Assembly (NCBI GenBank): GCA_027062145.1
Contig: JAMOTX010000057.1
Location: 1-6,409, forward strand
Source: Candidatus Altimarinota bacterium
GTDB lineage: Bacteria > Patescibacteriota > Gracilibacteria > BD1-5 > UBA6164
Direction of reading: 5' to 3'
Length of the DNA: 6,409 nt
Shown piece after piece: positions 1 to 4,914 of the stretch (the first letter of the stretch is position 1; each line of letters begins with the position of its first letter). The notes below the pieces were generated by a model that had not been told where the DNA came from, made no database searches, and saw only the letters and a program-made list of their open reading frames with translations. The position numbers were made by a program, and so were the translations under genes.

Positions 1-2
1 AT

Positions 3-323
3 GTATTACCATTAGTAGCTTGAGATTTTAGAAATAAATGAGCACCAATTTTAGAAAAAGAATGTAAAAATAATAATGAATGTAATGAATGATATATTTG
101 TACAGAAGATACAAAAATATGTTTACCAAAAGAACTTGCAACAAGTTGTGAATATACCTGATGAGATATATTATTTTGAAATATTGTATGTAATTCTTGT
201 CCTTGTAATAATTTTTTAGATTTTACTTCAACACTTAGAAAATGTGATATTATATTTCCGGCAATTACTTCACCTGATTGAAAAGAAATATATTGAAAAG
301 GGGAATTGTATCAAATACAATAA
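3..323 (+). CDS. Cys-rich, probably exported protein, C-terminal part (5' end outside window)
   Basis: Open from the window edge to TAA at 321-323 only if TGA is glycine (8 TGA, one GGG). The visible 106 residues carry nine cysteines, at about 21, 27, 33, 40, 49, 63, 66, 68 and 81. The C-x5-C-x5-C-x6-C block around ECNEGYIC resembles the disulfide-rich modules of secreted proteins, and one TGA supplies the glycine of EGYIC. This suggests an extracytoplasmic location, but the N-terminus and any signal peptide are out of view. The last 19 residues, starting ITSPDGKE, resemble the opening strand of the Kre9/Knh-like surface domain (typically ITSPNGGE then YTITW), yet the protein stops there, so it may be cut short. 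It converges with the MscS-type gene and shares its terminator. No specific function can be assigned. Confidence 0.72.
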
Positions 324-356
324 AAAATAACTAATTTAAATTAGTTATTTTTTATT
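319..356. terminator. Perfect palindrome, bidirectional terminator between convergent genes
   Basis: The two 19-base halves, centred on AATTTAAATT at 337/338, are exact reverse complements. The A-run at 322-327 and T-run at 348-353 give a U-tract to transcripts from either side. Both flanking stop codons, 321-323 on + and 352-354 on -, lie symmetrically inside the palindrome. It most likely ends transcription of both convergent genes. Confidence 0.8.
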
Positions 357-1074
357 TTCTAAAACTTTCAAGTATTTCATGAGCAATATCTTTTCATCAT
401 AATCAGAAAGCAAGTCCTCATGCTAATGCTAGCATAGAAATAAATCAAATTAAAATAGTATTAGTTATTTCTGTTGCAATTCAAATTTTACTTAATACTA
501 CCATAAGTGTAAAAAATAGAACTATTACTTTTGCTCAACTAGCTATTATTTTAGCTGTTTTTTGTTTTGTTAAATCAAGAGCATGAAATACTACATCATA
601 TATAAAATTGGCAAATCTTACTCCAAAAAATCAAATAACAACAGCTATAAATAAGCTAGGAAGGTAAGTAAGTAAATCTTTTAAAAAATCTTCAACTTCT
701 TTTATTCATATAATTACTATTGATAATCTAAAGAATACTAGGAATACATAGTATGAAATAGCTTTAGAAACTATTTCATTAATTTTTATTTTATCTGAAA
801 GTTTAGTTTTTATTTTTTCAGTTTTCTTTTCTTTAGAATTTGTTTTTATCTCTTTTAGGTCATTTTCAAATTCTATATTAAGATTATCAATTAATTCAAT
901 TATCTTAAATTTTTTGAAAAGATACATTACAAATTTATGAATAGCAATAGATATAATTATTCATATTCATAATATTAAAAGAGCTCATATTATTTTTGGT
1001 GAATATATTTCTATACTTGTAATAATAGATGAATATAAATTTGTAATAATTTTATCTATGTTGATTTCAAACAT
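352..1074 (-). CDS. MscS-type / conserved TM-helix (PF05552-like) membrane protein
   Basis: A 240-residue integral membrane protein, read on the minus strand with TGA as glycine (12 TGA, 2 GGA). About five hydrophobic helices are visible: near 28-49; after a Lys/Glu-rich, probably coiled-coil cytosolic segment (about 57-95), one near 98-117; then the TYLPSLFIAVVIGFFGVRFA helix; one starting near KIIASGAKVIV; and a last one containing LALAGGLAFGLGGKD. The Gly-rich GLAFGLGGKDIAHE motif is typical of the pore-lining helix of small MscS relatives and of the conserved TM-helix proteins often annotated as mechanosensitive channels. The C-terminal beta domain of full MscS is missing, so channel activity is inferred. 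The ATG at 1074 is the first start before helix 1 and has no Shine-Dalgarno sequence. It is divergent from the tRNA. Confidence 0.85.
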
Positions 1075-1105
1075 TTTTATTTATTAATAAATATTATTTA
1101 TATCT

Positions 1106-1133
1106 AGTTTATCATATTTTTAGAAAAAAACAA
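1106..1133 (-). promoter_or_regulatory. Possible promoter of the MscS-type gene
   Basis: On the minus strand TTGTTT (1133-1128) lies 16 bases before TAAACT (1111-1106), about 30 bases ahead of the ATG at 1074. The match is modest, and AT-rich DNA produces such pairs by chance. Confidence 0.3.
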
Positions 1134-1141
1134 AAAAATAT

Positions 1142-1169
1142 TTGACTAACTAATTAAAAAAAATACAAT
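1142..1169 (+). promoter_or_regulatory. Sigma70-type promoter of tRNA-Gly(UCA)
   Basis: TTGACT (1142-1147), a 16-base spacer and TACAAT (1164-1169). The expected transcription start near 1176 would leave a leader of about 18 bases before the mature tRNA 5' end. Spacer length and -35 sequence are the same as in the promoter at 2517-2544. Confidence 0.65.
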
Positions 1170-1193
1170 GCTTGAGCACTAAAAGGCATATAT

Positions 1194-1272
1194 GCGGGGG
1201 TAACATAAAAGAGTGAGTGTACTAAGGCTTCAACCCTTGGGTGTGCGAGTTCAAACCTCGTCCCCCGCTCCA
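1194..1272 (+). tRNA. trnG: tRNA-Gly(UCA), decodes UGA as glycine
   Basis: Cloverleaf with encoded CCA. Acceptor GCGGGGG (1194-1200) pairs with CCCCCGC (1262-1268). The D-stem is ACAT/GTGT (1203-1206, 1217-1220). The anticodon stem is TAAGG/CCTTG with loop CTTCAAC (1228-1234), so the anticodon TCA at 1230-1232 follows T33. The variable loop is 5 bases. The T-arm is GCGAG-TTCAAAC-CTCGT, then discriminator T1269 and CCA. The start GCGGG, U73 and the GCGAG/CUCGU T-stem match bacterial tRNA-Gly; a UGA-reading tRNA-Trp would normally have G73. It therefore charges with glycine and reads UGA, as known for SR1/Gracilibacteria, and matches codon use in the neighbouring genes. Odd points: the 10-base D-loop (1207-1216) has no GG pair, and there is one extra base between D- and anticodon stems (A1221, C1222). 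Confidence 0.93.
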
Positions 1273-1311
1273 TTTAAAATACAGCTTAGACCTTATCATT
1301 TAGAATAATCT

Positions 1312-1339
1312 AAAAAATGAGTTTTGAGCTTTATTTTTT
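1312..1339 (+). terminator. Probable terminator of the tRNA-Gly transcript
   Basis: AAAAAATGAG (1312-1321) can pair with CTTTATTTTTT (1329-1339), with one bulged T and a 7-base loop; the 3' arm doubles as the U-tract. A weaker hairpin, TTAGA/TCTAA, lies just upstream (about 1276-1313). Pairing is AU-rich, so this call is moderate. Confidence 0.45.
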
Positions 1340-1366
1340 GAAAAAATTAAGTAAAATAAATAAAAT
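1338..1366 (+). promoter_or_regulatory. Possible promoter of the basic small protein gene
   Basis: TTGAAA (1338-1343), a 17-base spacer and TAAAAT (1361-1366), with a start expected near 1373 and the ATG at 1389. The -35 box begins in the T-tract of the preceding terminator. Confidence 0.4.
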
Positions 1367-1388
1367 ATTAATATTAAAAATTTAAATT

Positions 1389-1724
1389 ATGGCAAATAGT
1401 CACGGATTAAAATCAAATATAGTAAAAAAACAAGCCGCTGCTAGAAAATTAGCAAAAGGTAAAACTAAAAGAGATCATACTGCTTATATAGGTAATGAAA
1501 ATCCTCAAGTAAGAAAAAATCAATCATATAAAGATAGAAATCATTATTTAGAAAATAAACAAAAATTTCCAAAGAAAAAATTAAAATCAAAAAATATAGC
1601 TACTCTTAAAGAACAAGGTGTTTTAGATGAAAGAGGTTTTTTCGTTAAAGGTAAAAAGAAAAATTTTGAAACTAAATCAATGGTAGATACAAAAGGGTTA
1701 GACTTTTATGGTATGCCTAGATAA
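1389..1724 (+). CDS. Small, highly basic protein of unknown function
   Basis: 111 residues from ATG to TAA, with about 29 Lys/Arg against 10 Asp/Glu and no hydrophobic segment, so it is probably a cytosolic, nucleic-acid- or ribosome-associated protein. The N-terminal half (KSNIVKKQAAARKLAKGKTKR) is Lys/Arg/Ala-rich; the middle has a PKKKLKSK cluster; the C-terminal part (GVLDERGFFVKGKKKNF, ending GLDFYGMPR) looks more folded. I do not recognise the family. All 8 glycines use GGN and none TGA, unlike every other sizeable gene here, a bias that would suit a highly expressed protein. It lies 116 bases after the UGA-reading tRNA and before rsmE, and has its own terminator. The AT-only leader (AAATTTAAATT before ATG) has no Shine-Dalgarno sequence. 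Confidence 0.85.
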   Translation: MANSHGLKSNIVKKQAAARKLAKGKTKRDHTAYIGNENPQVRKNQSYKDRNHYLENKQKFPKKKLKSKNIATLKEQGVLDERGFFVKGKKKNFETKSMVDTKGLDFYGMPR

Positions 1725-1728
1725 TAAT

Positions 1729-1762
1729 AGCTTAGTAGAAATACTAAGTTTTTATTTTATTA
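1729..1762 (+). terminator. Rho-independent terminator after the basic protein gene
   Basis: CTTAGTA (1731-1737), loop GAAA, TACTAAG (1742-1748), extended by G-T and A-T pairs at the base, then TTTTTATTTTATT. It starts 5 bases past the stop codon and ends just ahead of rsmE. Confidence 0.8.
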
Positions 1763-1775
1763 TTAATAAAAACTT

Positions 1776-2492
1776 ATGCAAAGATTCTATTTTCCAAACT
1801 TAGAAAGAGGAGATGATAATATAGTTATTAAAAATCCTGATTTATTAAATCAATTAAATAAGGTTCTTAGAGCAAAACCTTGAAATGAATTCGTATTTTT
1901 TAATGGTGAAGATGAAATTGATTTTATTTTTGAAATAATGTCTATTGAAAAAAGAGAAGCATATTTTGAAAAAAAATGAGAAATACAAATAAATAGTGAA
2001 ATAGATTTTGATTTAAATATTATTTGAGCTCTACCTAATAAAATAGATAAAATAGAATATATTATACAAAAATGAGTTGAAGTATGAGTAACTGGATTTT
2101 ACTTTTTTAAATGAGAAAGGAGTCAAAAATTAGTTTTGTCAGAAAATAAAATAGAAAGATTAAATAAAATTATTATTGAAGCTACTGAACAATCAGGTAG
2201 ATCAAGAGTTCCAGAACTTATTGTAGAAGATAATATAAATCTAGAAGATTTTAAAGATAATGAAAATATTATTTTTCATACTATGGATGATGATTCTTTT
2301 AATTTAAAAGATTTGAAAATAAATTATAATAATTGAATTAATTTATTCGTATGACCAGAATGAGGTTTCTGTGAAGAAGAAATAAATATATTTAAACAGT
2401 TATGATTTAAAAAAGTACATTTGGGTAATAGAATATTAAGAACAGAAACAACATGAGTTGTCGCAGGTTTCTTTTTGATACAAAATAAATAA
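1776..2492 (+). CDS. rsmE: RsmE, 16S rRNA (uracil-1498-N3)-methyltransferase
   Basis: A 238-residue protein of normal RsmE length, intact only with TGA as glycine (11 TGA, 7 GGN). RsmE is a SPOUT methyltransferase that uses SAM to methylate N3 of U1498 in the decoding centre of 16S rRNA. The N-terminal PUA-like domain starts MQRFYFP and runs to about residue 70. The SPOUT domain follows with ALPNKIDKIEYIIQKGVEVG (85-104), the conserved KGERS and EATEQSGRSRVPE (135-147), and the SAM-binding trefoil knot: FVGPEGGF (191-198), then the HLGNRILRTETT block (215-226). In GPEGGF the first two glycines are TGA, which fixes the code. No Shine-Dalgarno sequence precedes the ATG. The start lies about 27 bases after the previous terminator stem, so the mRNA leader must be very short unless transcripts read through. 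A perfect palindromic terminator follows. Confidence 0.96.
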
Positions 2493-2495
2493 TAT

Positions 2496-2529
2496 AATAA
2501 AAAGTCAAAATTAATTTTGACTTTTTATT
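2496..2529 (+). terminator. Palindromic terminator after rsmE
   Basis: A perfect 34-base palindrome; the core halves are AAAAAGTCAAAATT (2499-2512) and AATTTTGACTTTTT (2513-2526), with a T-run at the 3' side. As RNA it would fold with the central AATT as loop. Because it is symmetrical it can also stop minus-strand transcription. Its 3' arm contains the -35 box of the next promoter. Confidence 0.8.
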
Positions 2530-2544
2530 TTGTTTAAGTATAAA
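2517..2544 (+). promoter_or_regulatory. Promoter of the tRNA-like RNA unit
   Basis: TTGACT (2517-2522), 16-base spacer, TATAAA (2539-2544); start expected near 2552. The architecture matches the tRNA-Gly promoter. The -35 box sits in the 3' arm of the rsmE terminator. Confidence 0.55.
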
Positions 2545-2726
2545 GTTCCTTACATGAGATGAGGGTGTTTTCATTAACAAACATTAATTCTCTGTATTAA
2601 AATATACTGTATATATATTTTTCTTAGAACCGATCATTTCATCGGAAATTAGAGATAAAGTAAATCTTAATGAAGAATGTTATTTTAATATTAGATTTAT
2701 GTATATTCTCTAGTTTGAATAAATAC
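2545..2726 (+). other. Leader or 5' part of the tRNA-like transcript, no protein gene
   Basis: This stretch lies between the promoter and the tRNA-like element and has no convincing coding region in code 25. It contains a small GC-richer hairpin, CCGAT (2630-2634), loop CATTTC, ATCGG (2641-2645), in otherwise AT-rich DNA, and TCTCT/AGAGA segments around it that could pair. It may be a removed 5' leader or part of a longer structured RNA of about 240 nt ending at 2794. I found no tag-peptide frame or pseudoknot typical of tmRNA. Confidence 0.35.
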
Positions 2727-2794
2727 GAGGTGTTCGAATATTATATTAAGCGATCCTTGATATAATGCCGGTTCGACTCCGGATCACCTCACCA
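2727..2794 (+). ncRNA. Compact tRNA-like RNA with CCA end and no D-arm
   Basis: GAGGTG (2727-2732) pairs with CACCTC (2785-2790), followed by discriminator A2791 and CCA. The T-arm is CCGG-TTCGACT-CCGG (2768-2782) with a standard T-loop. Between acceptor and T-arm lie only TTCGAA (2733-2738) and one long hairpin: 2739-2750 pairs with 2756-2767 (12 bp, two wobbles) around loop CGATC. There is no D-stem, no variable loop, and no 7-base anticodon loop with T33. This topology (acceptor, short D-region with UUCGA, long helix, T-arm) recalls the tRNA-like domain of tmRNA with the mRNA domain removed, but the G3-U70 alanine signal is absent. A promoter and a strong terminator frame it. Alternatives: a degenerate tRNA gene, an aberrant tRNA, or the 3' end of an unusual tmRNA. 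Confidence 0.5.
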
Positions 2795-2807
2795 AAAAAG
2801 GGGAATT

Positions 2808-2856
2808 AAAACTTATATAATATTTTTTAGAAAATATTATATAAGTTTTTTCTTTT
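2808..2856 (+). terminator. Strong rho-independent terminator after the tRNA-like RNA
   Basis: The 19-base arm 2808-2826 (AAAACTTATATAATATTTT) and the arm 2831-2849 are exact complements with loop TTAG, followed by TTCTTTT. It starts 14 bases after the CCA end and closes the unit before the SulP gene. Confidence 0.88.
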
Positions 2857-2879
2857 ATATTTACTTTTAGTTAAAATTA

Positions 2880-2885
2880 TATAAT
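2880..2885 (+). promoter_or_regulatory. Possible -10 box for the SulP gene
   Basis: Consensus TATAAT, 68 bases before the ATG at 2953 and downstream of a strong terminator, where a new promoter is needed. No good -35 hexamer is seen at 16-18 bases, so the call rests on position and the -10 box alone. Confidence 0.35.
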
Positions 2886-2897
2886 ATTATTTTGAAA

Positions 2898-2930
2898 AAA
2901 ATAGTTATCTATTCTATAGGTAACTATTTT
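2898..2930 (+). promoter_or_regulatory. Hairpin in the leader of the SulP mRNA
   Basis: A 15-bp stem, AAAATAGTTATCTAT (2898-2912) with its partner at 2916-2930, loop TCT, one G-U pair, then TTATTTATT. It ends 22 bases before the start codon and would lie at or near the mRNA 5' end. It could be a terminator-like attenuator, a stabilising 5' hairpin, or a back-up terminator. Confidence 0.45.
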
Positions 2931-2952
2931 ATTTATTACTTAAAAAATATAA

Positions 2953-4527
2953 ATGTTTTTATTAAACTATTTAGTTAAAAATGATTTTATTGATATAAAA
3001 AAGAAATGACAAATTAAGTCTGATTTATTATCATGAATTACAGTTGCTCTTGCTTTAATTCCTGAAGCAATTGCTTTTTCTTTTGTTGCAAAAGTTGATC
3101 CAATGGTTTGATTATGGGCAGCTTTTATTATGGGACTTATGACTGCTATTTTTTGAGGTAGACCTTGAATGATTAGTGGTGCAACTTGAGCAATGGCTGT
3201 TGTAATGACACCTCTTGTTTTAGATAAATGATTAGAATATTTATTAGTAGCAGTAATATTAGCTTGAGTTATACAGGTTTTATTTTGATTATTTAAGCTT
3301 TGAAAAATAGTTAGGCTTATTCCTCATTCAGTTATGCTTGGTTTTGTTAATTGATTAGCAATAATTATATTTCTTGCTCAAATGACACAGTTTCAAAATG
3401 CTTCTTGAGAATGGTTATCTTGAACAGCTATGATTATTATGCTTTTGTTAGTATTTCTAACTATGGCAATTATTTATTTTTTACCAAAATTTACTAAGGC
3501 TATTCCTTCAGGTTTAGCATGAATAGTTATTGTTACATTATTAGTTATTTTTGTTCCTCAATTATCTGAAACATGAACGGTTGCTACTTATTTAGCACAA
3601 AATTGATTTTCTACTTTACAGTGAGCTTTTCCAAGTTTTCATATTCCAAATATTGCTGATAACTTTATGGAAGTTTTAAAAGTAGTTTTTCCTTATTCAT
3701 TAATTTTGGCAATTATTTGATTAACAGAAAGTCTTATGACCTTGACTTTAATTGATGAGATAACTAATACTAGATGAAAAGCAAATAAAGAAGCTATCTG
3801 ACAATGAATAGCAAATATGACTTGTTGATTTTTTGGTTCAATGTGAGGTTGTGCAATGATATGACAATCAATGATTAATATATCTAATGGTTGAAGAAAA
3901 AGATTATCAGGTATTTCAGCATCAATATTTTTAATATTATTTGTTGTTTTTTGAACTACATTAATTATGAAAATACCATTAGCTGCACTTGTTTGATTAA
4001 TGTTTATGGTAGTGATAGGTACATTTGCTTGGCCAACTATTAAAATGCTTAATAAAATACCTAGAAGTGATGCTTTTGTTATTGTTTCTGTTACATTAAT
4101 TACAGCTTTTTCACATAATTTAGCACTTGCTGTTGTTAGTTGAGTGATTATATCAGCACTTGTGTTTGCTTGGCAAAAATCTCAAGAAATATCAGCTGTT
4201 AAAACTATTAATTGAAAAATAACTAAATACAAATTAGATTGACCATTATTTTTTGCTTCTATTTCAAAATTTAAAGAAATATTTGATGTGAAAAATGATA
4301 CAAAAGAAATAGTAATAGATTTTGCAGACTCTAGAGTAATGGATCATTCTGCTATTGAGGCAATTAATAATATTACAGAAAAATATAAAAAAGAGTGAAA
4401 AAAACTACATTTAATTCATCTTTCTTCTGATTGTATTAAATTAATAAAAAATGCTGATAAAATTGTAGAAGTAAATATTTCAGAAGATCCAAAATATTTT
4501 GTTGCAGATGATAAATTGGCAGGGTAA
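2953..4527 (+). CDS. SulP (SLC26)-family anion transporter with C-terminal STAS domain
   Basis: A 524-residue membrane protein, normal for SulP, readable only with TGA as glycine (about 31 TGA, 11 GGN). SulP proteins are 14-helix carriers moving anions such as sulfate or bicarbonate, often with H+ or Na+. Seen in order: SGITVALALIPEAIAFS (27-43), the first conserved block; GGRPGMISGATGAMAVV (68-84), lining the substrate site; a run of hydrophobic helices; GSMGGCAMIGQSMIN (295-309) with NGGRKRLSG (312-320), the family signature; and a cytosolic STAS domain from about 422 to 520 with DFADSRVMDHSAIEAI. TGG occurs at W55, W154, W360 and W407, so TGA is not Trp here. The anion cannot be decided from sequence; the N-terminus resembles bacterial YbaR/BicA-like forms. 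The leader has a hairpin but no Shine-Dalgarno sequence. The 90-residue gene follows after 39 bases without a terminator. Confidence 0.93.
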
Positions 4528-4528
4528 T

Positions 4529-4556
4529 TTGCTTTTGTATTAATTTTATTTATAAT
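4529..4556 (+). promoter_or_regulatory. Promoter of the 90-residue protein gene
   Basis: TTGCTT (4529-4534), 16-base spacer, perfect TATAAT (4551-4556). The expected start near 4563 is only about 4 bases from the ATG at 4567, so the transcript would be almost leaderless. The box begins 2 bases after the SulP stop codon. Confidence 0.6.
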
Positions 4557-4566
4557 AGAATTAATA

Positions 4567-4839
4567 ATGTTAAGTAAATTTAATATGTCTGAATTTTTAA
4601 GAGAAAGTAAAGCTTTAGAAATCAAGGAAAAAATGGAAAAACTTTGATTAATAGAATTGGAAAAATTAGAAATAGAATTTATTTCTAATAATAAAAGAGA
4701 TTTTCCAGAATTTTCAGAAATTGCAAAATTAATAATTGATAATTGGGAAGATCATTTAAAAAAACAAGAATTACGTAAAGAAATGTTCGAATCTGTTAAA
4801 ATAAATTGAGAATCAATTCAAAAAATAATCAATGATTAA
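4567..4839 (+). CDS. Small charged helical protein of unknown function
   Basis: 90 residues, MLSKFNMSEFLRESKALEIK onward, ending in IQKIIND and TAA; both glycines (KLG at residue 27 and NGE) are TGA, so it is broken in the standard code. It has no membrane segment or cysteine, is rich in Glu, Lys, Ile and Leu, and is probably mostly alpha-helical with coiled-coil potential at about 8-40 (KALEIKEKMEKLGLIELEKL). I do not recognise a family. A second ATG at codon 7 is a possible alternative start, but the first lies right behind a good promoter. It sits between SulP and the metalloprotease gene. It can be read from its own promoter or with SulP, and its last codons form part of the terminator hairpin. 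Confidence 0.72.
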
Positions 4840-4853
4840 TTGATTATTTTTTT
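4820..4853 (+). terminator. Terminator overlapping the end of the 90-residue gene
   Basis: AAAAAATAATCAAT (4820-4833), loop GATTA, exact complement 4839-4852, in a run of seven T. The stop codon TAA (4837-4839) lies at the loop. The motif AATCAAT also appears just before (4811-4817) and after (4857-4863) the hairpin. Confidence 0.78.
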
Positions 4854-4872
4854 GTTAATCAATTTTTTTGAA

Positions 4873-4890
4873 TATTCTATATTTAGAATA
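4873..4890. repeat. Short inverted repeat upstream of the metalloprotease gene
   Basis: TATTCTA (4873-4879), spacer TATT, TAGAATA (4884-4890), 25 bases before the ATG at 4915 and just after a possible -35 box TTGAAT (4868-4873). It could be an operator or a small leader hairpin; chance is not excluded in DNA this AT-rich. Confidence 0.3.
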
Positions 4891-4914
4891 AATTAATAAA
4901 TAAAAATTGTTAAA

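Noticed and set aside
1194..1272. tRNA-Trp(UCA) or tRNA-Sec reading UGA
   Set aside because: U73, the GCGGG acceptor and the GCGAG/CUCGU T-stem are glycine-like. There is no long variable arm or extended acceptor as in tRNA-Sec, TGG is still used for Trp, and TGA columns fit glycine.
2136..2336. A short stand-alone ORF starting at TTG and ending at TGA
   Set aside because: It is the in-frame middle of rsmE cut at glycine TGA codons. The same holds for 706-927 (-) inside the MscS-type gene and 5689-6054 inside the metalloprotease.
2670..2765. A 31-codon ORF, MKNVILILDL onward, running into the tRNA-like element
   Set aside because: It overlaps the structured RNA, has no glycine or homology to judge by, and an open frame of this length is expected by chance.
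2739..2767. Anticodon arm of a tRNA-Ile (GAT in loop GCGATCC)
   Set aside because: The loop would have C33 instead of T33 and C37, the stem is 10-12 bp instead of 5, and there is no D-arm.
2552..2794. A full canonical tmRNA (ssrA)
   Set aside because: The 5' side of the acceptor stem is local (2727-2732), no better partner is found near 2552, the G3-U70 pair is absent, and I saw no tag frame ending in hydrophobic or Ala-Ala residues. An unusual tmRNA is not fully excluded.
2953..4527. A pseudogene riddled with stop codons
   Set aside because: All in-frame stops are TGA, none TAA or TAG, they fall on conserved glycines, and a UGA-reading tRNA-Gly is nearby.
4416..4625. Minus-strand ORF across the end of the SulP gene and the next start; a similar one at 4962-5180
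   Set aside because: Both lie antisense to genes supported by family motifs or recoding, have no recognisable motif, and are expected by chance.
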